From Phenylobacterium sp. Root1290 (lineage in GTDB: Bacteria > Pseudomonadota > Alphaproteobacteria > Caulobacterales > Caulobacteraceae): 64,000 bases of DNA. Within the stretch, counting starts at the first letter, position 1; each line of letters starts with the position of its first letter. The DNA is taken from assembly GCF_001425305.1 (NCBI RefSeq), contig NZ_LMEE01000001.1, forward strand, positions 508,646 to 572,645, given 5' to 3'. Positions 52,355 to 60,476 of the stretch are shown here, in pieces. The notes beneath the pieces are model-generated. The model had not been told where the DNA came from. It saw nothing but the letters and a program-made list of their open reading frames with translations, and searched no databases. The position numbers and the translations under genes are program-made.

Positions 52355-53474
52355 CGACCAGGGCCAGCACCAGGAACACCGCCGACAGACCGATGGCGCG
52401 GGTCACGTCGCCGTCACCCAGCACCAGCGAGGCGATCAGCGGCCCAAAGCTGCTGCCCAGCAGCTGGGCCGTGCCCAATTGCATGGCAGCGCGGCGGGTC
52501 GGGTCGAGCTGGATCAGCAGCAGGGTCTGGAACGGCAGGGCGAACAGCCACAGGAAGCCGAACACCGCCACCGCGCCCATGAACAGCGCGGCGTGCGGCG
52601 CGCCCGACAAGACGGCCAGGATGCCGCCGTTCAACGCGCCGACAACCATCAGCACCAGGCCAGGCCTGCGCCAGCGCCGAGCGGCCAGGGTGGCCGTCGC
52701 GCCGCCCGCCACCTGCATGCCAAGCGCCACGGCGACCGCGAACCCGGCCTGCTTCGACGACATCCCCGAGAGCTCCGCCAGCGGCTCGAGATAGACCCAC
52801 AGCGCCACGATGAAGGCCATGAACAGGAAGCAGGCCGCCAGGCCCAGCAGCGGGCGCAGGCCGATGCCGCCCCCGCCCTTCTCGGCCTTGGGCAGCGGCG
52901 TGTAGCGGTTGGCGCCCGCCAGCGCGGCCAGCGCTGTCAGCAGCGAGATCACCCCCAGCGCCTCCAGAGCGCCGTTGATCCCCAGCCAGGGCACGACCGT
53001 CGCCGGCAGCACCGCGGCCAGCAGCAGTTGCGCCAGGGTCTGCACGGTCACGAACACGCCCGACAGCCGCTCGGGCCGCTCGGCGCGGGTGATCGTGCTG
53101 ATCGCGGCCCACAGCATCAGCCCGGCGAACACGCCCGACAGGGCGCGCATGGCGATCACCTCGCCCCCGGTCGCGAAGCAGGTGCCGAACATCGTCCCGG
53201 CGTGCGCCAGGCAGGCCAGAGCCAGTTTCAGCCGTACCCGATCGGGCTTCAGGAACGCCGCGGCCAGACCGCAGGTCAGGCCCAGCGCCAGCAGTTCGAC
53301 CGTCGCGGCCAGGCCGATCTGCGCGGCCGTCAGCCGCCCCTCCGACTCCAGCCCGCCCAGGATCACCGGCTGCAGGCCGGCGATCAGCAGGGCGACGACG
53401 CCGATGGTCAGCGCGATCGTGGTGTCCCGCCGGCTGGCGGCGGGCGCGCCCGCCACGCTGAGAGCGGCGGTCAC
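52290..53474 (-). CDS. Major facilitator superfamily transporter
   Basis: 394 residues, about 12 membrane helices, from the GTG that overlaps the aldolase stop (GTGA). MFS features are VILGGLESEGRLTAAQIGLAATVELLALGLT in helices 1-2, an R-rich loop after helix 6 (NRYTPLPKAEKGGGG) and the LDPTRRAAMQLG segment. Last gene of the kinase-aldolase-transporter operon. It is probably the inner-membrane importer of the locus substrate, or an exporter of a by-product. Its end overlaps the tetR end by 65 bp in antisense. Confidence 0.87.
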   Translation of the reverse strand: MTAALSVAGAPAASRRDTTIALTIGVVALLIAGLQPVILGGLESEGRLTAAQIGLAATVELLALGLTCGLAAAFLKPDRVRLKLALACLAHAGTMFGTCFATGGEVIAMRALSGVFAGLMLWAAISTITRAERPERLSGVFVTVQTLAQLLLAAVLPATVVPWLGINGALEALGVISLLTALAALAGANRYTPLPKAEKGGGGIGLRPLLGLAACFLFMAFIVALWVYLEPLAELSGMSSKQAGFAVAVALGMQVAGGATATLAARRWRRPGLVLMVVGALNGGILAVLSGAPHAALFMGAVAVFGFLWLFALPFQTLLLIQLDPTRRAAMQLGTAQLLGSSFGPLIASLVLGDGDVTRAIGLSAVFLVLALVAIALLTASGRSRASAAGGSIG

Positions 53475-54124
53475 GACTTCTGGCCGTAGGATTTGAAGCG
53501 CTGGAGGATGGTCGCCATCTCGTCGGCGTCCAACAGCTTGGGGCCGCCGATGGCCAGGGTTCCCCAATAGACGGCCGACTGCTCCTCCACCTCCTCGGCG
53601 ATGGCCAGGGCTGCGTCGAGGTTGCGGGCCACCACGATTTGACCGTGGTTGGCCATCAGCGCCGCGGCGCGCCCGTCCAGGGCCTCGACCACGGACTGCG
53701 CCAACTCGGTCGATCCGAAGGTCGCATAGGGCGCCACCGGCACGCTCGCCCCGCCGCCGACCGCGACCATGTAGTGCATCGGCGGGATCTCCAGCCCAGC
53801 GCAGGCCAGGATCGTGGCGTGCCGCGAGTGGCAATGGACGACGGCGTTGGCGTCGGGCCGCCTATCCAGCAGCCCCCAGTGCATCTGCCATTCGCTGGAC
53901 GGCTTCAGGCTGCCCTCCGGCGTCGAGCCGTCGGGGGCCACATAGACCATCTGCTCCGCGCTCAGGAGCGAAGGGACCACGCCGCTCGGCGTCACCAGCA
54001 TGCCCTCGCCGAAGCGAGCCGAGACGTTGCCGGAGGTGCCGCGGTTGAGCCCGCGGGCGTCCATCGCCCGCATCACATAGGCCATGCGCTCGCGCAGCTG
54101 ACCTTCGTCCATCTTCTGAGCCAT
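53471..54124 (-). CDS. Class II aldolase/adducin family protein (fuculose-phosphate aldolase-like)
   Basis: 217 residues. The zinc site and catalytic residues of FucA-type aldolases are visible: GTSGNVSARFGEGMLVTPSG (phosphate loop), KPSSEWQMHWGLL (catalytic Glu), VVHCHSRHATILAC (two His) and MANHGQIVVA (third His). It should cleave a sugar-1-phosphate-like ketose, giving a phosphorylated triose such as DHAP plus an aldehyde. It lies between a PfkB kinase (1-bp overlap) and an MFS transporter, so the kinase product is its likely substrate. No isomerase is encoded alongside. Confidence 0.9.
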   Translation of the reverse strand: MAQKMDEGQLRERMAYVMRAMDARGLNRGTSGNVSARFGEGMLVTPSGVVPSLLSAEQMVYVAPDGSTPEGSLKPSSEWQMHWGLLDRRPDANAVVHCHSRHATILACAGLEIPPMHYMVAVGGGASVPVAPYATFGSTELAQSVVEALDGRAAALMANHGQIVVARNLDAALAIAEEVEEQSAVYWGTLAIGGPKLLDADEMATILQRFKSYGQKS

Positions 54125-55068
54125 CAGGCGCTCTCCGCCGTGCGCGCCGCGTTCATCGCCGCCTCGGTCGCTTCGAAACTCTCAAGCTTGCCCAGGGTCG
54201 CCAGGCCTTGCGCCACCTGCGCCGCTGTCGCCGTCGCGAACCGGCAGGCCTCCAGCGGCTCCCAGCCGCGGTTCAGCGCGGCGATGAAGCCTGCGCAGTA
54301 CGAATCCCCGCAGCTCGTGGTGTCTATCGGCGTGATCCTGTGGGCCGGCAGCGTAAACCTGCCGCTCGGCAGCACGATGTAAGACCCCTGTCCGCCGTTC
54401 TTGATGATGCAGGCCTTGGCGCCCAGCGCCAGGAAGGCGTCCGCCGCGGCGTCCAGATCCTCGGTTCCGGTCAGGGCCAGCGCCTCGGCCGCGCTCGGCA
54501 TGAAGTAGTCGACATAGGGCAACAGCCGCTCCAGCTCCTTCAGCGCCGAGGGCTGCGGCGAGATCAGGTCGCAGGTGATCGTCGCCCCGGCTTCGTGCGC
54601 CACGCGCAGCAACTCGGCGCCCGCACCCCGGTCCAGCTTCGGACCGCCGACGCCGGCGTAGTGCAGGAAGCGGGTCTCGCGCGCGGCGGCCAGGATGTCA
54701 TCGTTGACGGAGGCGAACATGCCCGCGCCCAGAGCGTGGAAGTTCGGCCGGCGGCCTTGCGAATCCACGGCCAGCACGGTCGTCGAGGTCGACGCCCCGG
54801 CCATGGTCTCCAGCAGGGAGGTGTCGACCCCGGCCTCGTCCAGCGCCATCCGCACGAAGCGTCCGACCAAGTCGCTCCCGACCGCCGAGGCCAGCTTTAC
54901 AGGCACGCCCAGTGTGGCCGCGACCATCGCCGCGCCTGCCGCGGTCCCGGCCGGGGCGCAGGCGATGCCCTCGACGAGCGTGGTCCCCTCCCCGCTGGGC
55001 AGGCTGTCGATCGGCCGCGCGACGACGTCCAGCGTGGTCAATCCAATGGTCAGCAGTCCGGACTTCAT
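54124..55068 (-). CDS. PfkB-family carbohydrate kinase
   Basis: 314 residues, ribokinase fold: GLTTLDVVARPID at the N-terminus, the substrate-region GTAAGAAMVAATLG, and the ATP/anion-hole motif DTTSCGDSYCAGFIAAL (catalytic Asp in CGD; most family members have GAGD). It phosphorylates a sugar or sugar-like alcohol. First gene of the kinase-aldolase-MFS operon, starting 45 bp from the operator at 55113 and divergent from the aminotransferase. Confidence 0.92.
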   Translation of the reverse strand: MKSGLLTIGLTTLDVVARPIDSLPSGEGTTLVEGIACAPAGTAAGAAMVAATLGVPVKLASAVGSDLVGRFVRMALDEAGVDTSLLETMAGASTSTTVLAVDSQGRRPNFHALGAGMFASVNDDILAAARETRFLHYAGVGGPKLDRGAGAELLRVAHEAGATITCDLISPQPSALKELERLLPYVDYFMPSAAEALALTGTEDLDAAADAFLALGAKACIIKNGGQGSYIVLPSGRFTLPAHRITPIDTTSCGDSYCAGFIAALNRGWEPLEACRFATATAAQVAQGLATLGKLESFEATEAAMNAARTAESA

Positions 55069-55112
55069 CGGTTCTCTCCCCTACGCCTTGATTAGTAAGC
55101 CCGGCTCGCTAG

Positions 55113-55128
55113 GATAGTCAAAACTATC
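55113..55128. promoter_or_regulatory. GATAG-N6-CTATC operator, kinase/aminotransferase divergent promoter
   Basis: GATAGTCAAAACTATC, a perfect dyad, with outer CTA/TAG extending it. It lies 15 bp before the aminotransferase ATG and 45 bp before the kinase. GCTAGGAT (55108-55115), a likely minus-10, is overlapped, so binding would silence at least the plus-strand direction. Confidence 0.75.
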
Positions 55129-55142
55129 TTAGAGGGGCCGAC

Positions 55143-56423
55143 ATGGTTTGGACGAACAGCAAGGACAGCGCGCTGCGTGAACGGGCGCAGGCGGTCATCC
55201 CGAACGGCATGTATGGCCACCAGTCGGTCATGCTCCTCCCCGACGACTATCCGCAGTTCTTCGACCGCGCCCAGGGCGCCCATCTCTGGGACGTGGACGG
55301 CAACCGCTACCTGGATTTCCTGTGCGGCTATGGTCCCAACCTCTTCGGCTACGCCCATGCGGGGATCGACCAGGCCTACTTCGACCGCGCCAAGCTCGGC
55401 GACACCATGACCGGTCCCGGCGAAGCCATGGTGCTGCTGGCCGAGGCGATGACCGCCCAGGTCAGTCACGCAGACTGGGCGATGTTCTGCAAGAACGGCA
55501 CTGACGCCACGACCATGGCGATGATGATCGCCCGCAACCACACCAAGAAGAACACCATCGTCCTGGCCAAGGGCGCCTATCACGGCGCCGCCCCCTGGTG
55601 CACGCCGGTCAAGAACGGCGTCGCCCCCTCCGATCGCGCCAACCAAGTGTTCTACGAGTACAACGACGTCGAGAGCCTTGAGGCCGCCGTTCGCGAAGCC
55701 GGCTCGGACCTGGCCGCGATCTTCGCCTCGCCGATCAAGCACGACACCTTCGTCGACCAGGAACTGCCCAATCCCGAATACGCCCGCCGCGCGCGCGAGC
55801 TTTGCGACGAACATGGCGCTCTGCTCATCGTCGACGACGTCCGCGCCGGCTTCCGCCTGGCCCGCGACTGCAGCTGGGCGCTGGTGGACGTGAAGCCCGA
55901 CCTTTCGACCTGGGGCAAGGCGATCGCCAACGGCCATCCGATCTCGGCCCTGCTGGGCGCCGACGTCTGCCGATTCGCCGCGGCGACGATCTACGCCACC
56001 GGCTCCTACTGGTTCTCGGCCGCACCGATGGCCGCAGCCCTCGCCACCCTGAAGCTGATCGCGCAGACCGATTACCTGGAGCACACCGTCGCCCTGGGCG
56101 AGCGCCTGCGCAGCGGCCTGGACGAATCGGCCGCCCGCCACGGCTTCGCCCTGCGCCAGACCGGCCCGGCCCAGCTGCCGCTCATCATGTTCGACGACGA
56201 CCCGACCTCGGCCAAGGGCTACCTCTGGAACAACGCCCTGCTGAAGCGCGGCGTATACTTCCACCCCTGGCACAACATGTTCATCTGCGCGGCGATGACC
56301 CAGGCCGATATCGACGAGACGCTCAACGCCGCCGACGACGCCTTCAAGGTGGTCAAGCAGGCCGGCCCGCTGGAGCCGGTCGCCAAGCTGGCCTTCCTGC
56401 ACCAGATGGTCGACGGCCACTAG
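55143..56423 (+). CDS. Class III aminotransferase (glutamate-1-semialdehyde aminomutase-like)
   Basis: 426 residues, PLP enzyme. GAHLWDVDGNRYLDFLCGYGPNLFGY, FCKNGTDATTMAMMIAR (cofactor phosphate loop), LLIVDDVRAGFR (Asp to pyridine N) and STWGKAIANGHPISALLG (Schiff-base Lys) are the fold-I class III signatures. It transfers or shifts an amino group on an omega-amino or amino-aldehyde/sugar substrate. It is monocistronic and divergent from the kinase-aldolase operon under the shared operator. Deamination of the imported compound before phosphorylation is a reasonable role, not proven. Confidence 0.9.
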   Translation: MVWTNSKDSALRERAQAVIPNGMYGHQSVMLLPDDYPQFFDRAQGAHLWDVDGNRYLDFLCGYGPNLFGYAHAGIDQAYFDRAKLGDTMTGPGEAMVLLAEAMTAQVSHADWAMFCKNGTDATTMAMMIARNHTKKNTIVLAKGAYHGAAPWCTPVKNGVAPSDRANQVFYEYNDVESLEAAVREAGSDLAAIFASPIKHDTFVDQELPNPEYARRARELCDEHGALLIVDDVRAGFRLARDCSWALVDVKPDLSTWGKAIANGHPISALLGADVCRFAAATIYATGSYWFSAAPMAAALATLKLIAQTDYLEHTVALGERLRSGLDESAARHGFALRQTGPAQLPLIMFDDDPTSAKGYLWNNALLKRGVYFHPWHNMFICAAMTQADIDETLNAADDAFKVVKQAGPLEPVAKLAFLHQMVDGH

Positions 56424-56433
56424 CCTGGCGCAC

Positions 56434-56460
56434 GCGGAGTCGCCTTTGCGGCGGCTCCGC
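56434..56460 (+). terminator. Terminator hairpin after the aminotransferase
   Basis: An 11-bp stem (GCGGAGTCGCC with GGCGGCTCCGC, one G-U pair) and loop TTTGC begins 10 bp after the stop codon. Confidence 0.6.
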
Positions 56461-56519
56461 CCTGCACCTGCCCAATTTCAGGGCCAGAACCACATCCGGA
56501 CGGGACGGAGCGTGGCGAC

Positions 56520-57176
56520 TTGAAGACATTGGCGGTCATCGCCCTGAAGGGGGGCTCGGGCAAGACCACGGTGGCGACCCACTTCGCCCTGGGCGCCCAT
56601 CTGCGCGGCGTCGACACCTTGCTGGTCGACATAGATCCCCAGCATTCCGCCGCCGACATCCTCAGCGCCCGAGAGGCGCCGGGCCCCGCCTATGTCACCT
56701 CCACTGGCCGCAATGTGCTCGCCGCCCAGTTCGGCGCGCTGTCCCAGCGCAAGGATCTGATGATCATCGACACCCCGGCCGGGGCGGTCGAGGCGGTGAG
56801 CGAGGCTGTGGTCCTCGCCGACCTCGCGGTCCTAATCGTCCGCCCGACGCTGATCGATCTTTCCGGTCTCGCCCGCTCGCTGATGCTGGTCCGCCGCCTG
56901 GGCAAACCGTCGGTCGTGGTGGTCAACCAGGCCCCGCCCGCCCGTGAGACTGTCGAAGCTCCGCTCGTGAAGCGGGCGCTCAAGGGCCTGGACTACATGC
57001 AGGCCGCCGTCGCCCCGGTGATCGTTCGTTCGCGCTCGGTCTATCAGACGGCGCTCGAACGCGGCCGCTCCGCCGAGGAGATGAGCGACCGGGCCGCCGC
57101 CGCTGAGATCGCCGCTCTTTGGGACTTCGTCGACGCCACCTTGGCCGCGCCCACGCAGGACGCAGCCACCGGCTAG
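56520..57176 (+). CDS. ParA/MinD-family ATPase, orphan
   Basis: 218 residues from a TTG with ACGGAG upstream. Deviant Walker A KGGSGKTTVATH at residue 10, the DIDPQHSAAD switch and DLMIIDTPAG Walker B; VNQAPPARE is the base-recognition region. No ParB, replication or partition site is nearby, so it is not a plasmid partition system. Short ParA-like ATPases of this kind often position cellular cargo or are of unknown function. It converges on the GIY-YIG-like gene with a 4-bp overlap. Confidence 0.86.
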   Translation: MKTLAVIALKGGSGKTTVATHFALGAHLRGVDTLLVDIDPQHSAADILSAREAPGPAYVTSTGRNVLAAQFGALSQRKDLMIIDTPAGAVEAVSEAVVLADLAVLIVRPTLIDLSGLARSLMLVRRLGKPSVVVVNQAPPARETVEAPLVKRALKGLDYMQAAVAPVIVRSRSVYQTALERGRSAEEMSDRAAAAEIAALWDFVDATLAAPTQDAATG

Positions 57177-57544
57177 TGGCCGCCCTCGACCCAGGGCACG
57201 CCTGCGGCCGTGAACGCCTCCGCCAGGGCCGCCTCCAGCTCCAGCGCCTCCCAGGGTCGCATCGGATTCAGATGCTCCACCAGATCGGGCAGCAGCCGCA
57301 CCCCGAACCGCCGGGCCGGTCCGCTGGCCTTGTAGCCGGCCTTATGCTGGTCGAAGCGCAGGTCCGGGTCGCGTGAGGTCTGGCCGACATAGACGCCCCA
57401 CGGCTCGGATCGCCGCGGATCGTGCAACAGGATCACATAGACCGACTGCTTGGCGCCCGACGCGCGGAACGTCGTCGCCCGCAGGCTGAGCGCCGCGCGC
57501 CGCGCCTTGCCCATCCAGGCCGGTTGGGATTGCTGTCGCAACAT
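57173..57544 (-). CDS. GIY-YIG-like nuclease-fold protein
   Basis: About 123 residues from the ATG at 57544; the start is uncertain and an ATG at 57517 is possible. The core SVYVILL ... GVYVGQTSRDPDLRFDQHKAG shows the two strand motifs of the GIY-YIG fold in variant form (VYV, VYVG), the conserved Arg (DLRFDQH) and a later Glu (EALELEAALAEAF) at about the expected spacing. A stand-alone small GIY-YIG protein could act on DNA, but the activity is not established. Confidence 0.6.
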   Translation of the reverse strand: MLRQQSQPAWMGKARRAALSLRATTFRASGAKQSVYVILLHDPRRSEPWGVYVGQTSRDPDLRFDQHKAGYKASGPARRFGVRLLPDLVEHLNPMRPWEALELEAALAEAFTAAGVPWVEGGH

Positions 57545-57559
57545 CACCGGCAAGGTAGA

Positions 57560-57592
57560 GGCTCGCCCCGTGCTCCGCCACCGGAGCGAGCC
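57560..57592 (-). terminator. Hairpin after the siderophore receptor
   Basis: GGCTCGC (57560-57566) pairs with GCGAGCC (57586-57592), enclosing an inner CTCC/GGAG stem. It begins 8 bp beyond the receptor stop in the direction of transcription and overlaps the 5' side of the next gene. Confidence 0.5.
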
Positions 57593-57599
57593 CTCCGTT

Positions 57600-59714
57600 C
57601 TAGAAGCGGCGGCGTACACTCAGGCGCCAGTTGCGCGGTTCGCCGGGGGTGATCCGGTCAAGGCAGCAGGCGTCGGGGAAGTAGCGCTCGTCGGTGATGT
57701 TGTTGATGTTCAGCTGCGCCTTCCATTCCCCGAACGGATAGGACAGGCCGAAGTCCAGCAGCGTGTACGACGGCAACGTGTAGAGCACGCTTTCGTAGAA
57801 GTGCTTGTCGCTGTTGTAGAGCAGCCCCAGGCTGATCCCCAGCTGGTCGAACAGCCCGCCCTGCACTGTGTATTTGCCCCAGAGGTTCAGGGCGTGCTCA
57901 GGGAAGTTGGCCAGCGGCAGCCCGACGGGCAGGTTGTTGTCTTGGGTCACCTCGGCCTTGGTGTAGGCATAGGCCGCCGTCACCTCGAGCGCCACGTTCG
58001 GCCGCCACGATCCCTCGACCTCTACGCCGCGGCTTCGCTGCTCGCCGGTCACCACGAAGAAGAACGGATTGGCCGGGTCCTCGGTGGCGACGTTCTGTCG
58101 GGTCAGCTGGTAGATGGAGGCCATGCCTGCCAGCGTGCCGTCCTCGGTCTGCACCTTGACGCCGCCTTCGATGTTCTCGCCCGTCTCGGGCGGCAGCAGT
58201 GAGCCGTCGACCGCCGTCTGCCAGCTGGGCGTTGGGGTGAACGATTTCGAGTAGGCGAAGTAGAGCGACGCTCCCGGCGTGAACCCCCAGGTCAGACCGG
58301 CATGCGGGCTGAACTTGCTGTCTTCCTGATCGCCGGACTTGGCGGTGTCCCAACGCCCGCCGAAGGTCAGGGCCACGCCGTTACCCAGAGTGACGTGGTC
58401 GTGCAGGTAGAAGCCGAGCTGGCTGGTCTTGCCCGATCCCGAATAGGGGCTCGTGGGATCGCTGACGAACGGCGCGTCAAAATCGGGGTTCAGGATGTCG
58501 AGCGGGTTGTCGGCCGGATTGAAATTGCTCAGACCGCCGCTGTGCTCCTCGCGGGTGCGGCGGTAGTCGATCCCGGCCAGCACCTTGTGCCCGATAGAGC
58601 CGGTGGCGAAGTCCCAGGTCAGTCGGCTGTCGGCCCCGAAGTCCTTGTCGTGCTGCGAGAAGTCGCCGTACAGGTAACGCCCCAGGATGTGGCCCTGCTG
58701 CACGCCGTTCACGACGTTGTCGTCGAGGAAGCCGGCGACGAACATCCAGCGGTCCCAATAGGTCTCGCGATCCTCGTAGCGGACGGTCTGTTCGAACCGC
58801 AGGCTGTCGCTGAAACGGTGCTCGAAGACGTAGCCGATCTGCTTGGCGTTGGTGTTGTTGACGACCTCTTCGTCGCCGCGATTGTTGATCGAGAACGACA
58901 GGGGCAATTCGCCGAAGGCGGCGGGAAGAATGGTCCCCCAGGCGCTCACGGGCGACCATGGGCTGTCGTAATCACGCTGATAGCGGCCCAGCAGCGTCAG
59001 GCGGGTGTCTTCGCCAATCCTCCAGGTCACCGCCGGGGCGATGTAGATCCGCTGGGAGTGGGCGTAGTCCACGAAGTCGTCGCTGTCTCGATACACGAGG
59101 TTGAGCCGCCCCAGCAGCGCGCCGTCGCCCAGCAGCGGGCTGTTCGCGTCGATGGTCGTCTCCAGCAGGCCGTACGATCCCGTCGCGACCCCGACCTCCA
59201 GGAAGCGGTCGGCCTGCGGCCGCTTGCTAACCAGGTTGATCACGCCGCCCAGCGGCGAGGCGCCGAATAGGGCCGAGGCCGGCCCCTTGATCACCTCGAC
59301 CTGATTGAGGCCGGCCATCTCGTTGACCGCGCCGGCGACGCTGGCCGTCGTCAGGCCGTCCAGGAAAATGCTGCCATAGGCCGCGTCATAGCCGCGGATC
59401 TGATAGGAGTCGTAATATCCGTAGGTGCTGGATCGGCTGACGCCCGCCACGTTGCGCAGCGCGTCGGCCAGACGTGTCACCCCCTGCTCCTGCATGCGTT
59501 CGGCGGTAATCACCGACACCGCCTGTGGAACCTCCAGCAACGGCGTGTCCGATTTGATGGCCAGAGGCTCGCCGATCCGGGCCCCCGTGACCACGACGCC
59601 TTCGACATCGCTCGCCGTGCTCGCTTCGTCGGACCACGCCGGGCCGGCAGCTGCAATCAATGCGGCTCCAGCCGCCCCCGCAAACCAGAACTGCTTCACA
59701 ACGCTTTTCCCCAC
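57600..59714 (-). CDS. TonB-dependent siderophore receptor
   Basis: 704 residues. A signal peptide ends near AWSD; VEGVVVTGARIGEPLAIKSDTPLLEVPQAVSVIT is the TonB box and start of the plug in the FhuE/FpvA-type siderophore class. VEVIKGPASALFGASPLGGVINLVSKRP and a terminal Phe (SVRRRF) follow. The listed GTG at 59714 has no good ribosome site; a GTG at 59699 with GGGGA upstream may be the true start. Two Fur-like boxes lie just upstream, consistent with ferric-siderophore uptake under iron limitation. Confidence 0.92.
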   Translation of the reverse strand: MGKSVVKQFWFAGAAGAALIAAAGPAWSDEASTASDVEGVVVTGARIGEPLAIKSDTPLLEVPQAVSVITAERMQEQGVTRLADALRNVAGVSRSSTYGYYDSYQIRGYDAAYGSIFLDGLTTASVAGAVNEMAGLNQVEVIKGPASALFGASPLGGVINLVSKRPQADRFLEVGVATGSYGLLETTIDANSPLLGDGALLGRLNLVYRDSDDFVDYAHSQRIYIAPAVTWRIGEDTRLTLLGRYQRDYDSPWSPVSAWGTILPAAFGELPLSFSINNRGDEEVVNNTNAKQIGYVFEHRFSDSLRFEQTVRYEDRETYWDRWMFVAGFLDDNVVNGVQQGHILGRYLYGDFSQHDKDFGADSRLTWDFATGSIGHKVLAGIDYRRTREEHSGGLSNFNPADNPLDILNPDFDAPFVSDPTSPYSGSGKTSQLGFYLHDHVTLGNGVALTFGGRWDTAKSGDQEDSKFSPHAGLTWGFTPGASLYFAYSKSFTPTPSWQTAVDGSLLPPETGENIEGGVKVQTEDGTLAGMASIYQLTRQNVATEDPANPFFFVVTGEQRSRGVEVEGSWRPNVALEVTAAYAYTKAEVTQDNNLPVGLPLANFPEHALNLWGKYTVQGGLFDQLGISLGLLYNSDKHFYESVLYTLPSYTLLDFGLSYPFGEWKAQLNINNITDERYFPDACCLDRITPGEPRNWRLSVRRRF

Positions 59715-59721
59715 GCGCTAT

Positions 59722-59736
59722 TGCGATTAATTCGCA
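59722..59736. promoter_or_regulatory. Fur-like box 1
   Basis: TGCGATTAATTCGCA, a 5-5-5 palindrome beginning 8 bp before the receptor start. Same form as box 2 (consensus TGCRATTRAYTYGCA), with centres 42 bp apart (four helical turns). Confidence 0.55.
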
Positions 59737-59763
59737 GTCGCTATAGGGCGCACCACTGAGTTT

Positions 59764-59778
59764 TGCAATTGACTTGCA
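59764..59778. promoter_or_regulatory. Fur-like box 2
   Basis: TGCAATTGACTTGCA, a 5-5-5 palindrome, 46 bp before the DUF4198 start. It probably lets one metalloregulator control both divergent genes. Confidence 0.55.
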
Positions 59779-59824
59779 AGAGCGAGTTGCTGACCGTGAC
59801 TGAACGTCGACAGGAAGGACCCCC

Positions 59825-60472
59825 ATGCTGAAGATCACCACCCTCGCGCTGAGCAGCGCCCTGCTGCTGGGCAGCGCCGCGCACGCCCACGAGGTTTGGC
59901 TGGAACGCGACGGCGCGGGTCCGGCCCGCGTCTACCTTGGCGAACCCGCCGAGCCGGCGCCGCCCAATGGCGATCCGGAGTTCCCGAAGCTGAAGGCGCC
60001 GGTCGTCTTCACGACCGATAGCGCCGCGCCCGCCGCGCTGACCCGCAAGGCCGACCATATCGAAGCGGCGATCAAGACCCCGGGCGACGTCCGCGCTCAG
60101 GACAGCAACGTCTTCGACCCCTGGACGGGCGAAGGCGACAAGCTGGAAGGGGCGGCCTACTACGCCCGCGCCGGCCGCACCGAGACCGCCACCAAGCTGG
60201 ATCTCGAAATCGCCCCTGTCGCTGCGGGCAGCGACACCTTCGTGGTCGTCTGGAAGGGCCAGCCGCTCGCCGACGCCTCAGTCAACATCGTCAACCCGGA
60301 CCGTTGGCAGAAGTCCTTCAAGACCGATGCTTCCGGCAAGGTCGCCGTGCCGACGACCTTGAGCGGCCGCTACCTGCTCGCAGTCAGCCATCCCGTCGAG
60401 GGCGAGGCCACCGTGGCCGGCAAGGCCGTCACCAAGGTCTACCACACCTCGACCCTGACCTTTGTGAAGTAA
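59825..60472 (+). CDS. DUF4198-domain periplasmic protein
   Basis: 215 residues; AGGAAGGA precedes the ATG. The signal peptide is cleaved after AHA, and the mature chain starts HEVWLERDGAGPARVYLGE. DUF4198 proteins open with a conserved His (HEVWLE) and end with an Ig-like domain (PLADASVNIVNPDRWQKSFKTDASGKVAVP). The family includes NikM-like metal-transport accessories and is often encoded next to TonB receptors. Here it faces a siderophore receptor across shared Fur-like boxes, so a metal-uptake accessory role is likely. Confidence 0.85.
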   Translation: MLKITTLALSSALLLGSAAHAHEVWLERDGAGPARVYLGEPAEPAPPNGDPEFPKLKAPVVFTTDSAAPAALTRKADHIEAAIKTPGDVRAQDSNVFDPWTGEGDKLEGAAYYARAGRTETATKLDLEIAPVAAGSDTFVVVWKGQPLADASVNIVNPDRWQKSFKTDASGKVAVPTTLSGRYLLAVSHPVEGEATVAGKAVTKVYHTSTLTFVK

Positions 60473-60476
60473 CCCG

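Noticed and set aside
55802..56947. Frame running through the aminotransferase end into the ParA gene
   Set aside because: R/P-rich out-of-frame translation; a terminator hairpin and the real ParA start lie inside it.
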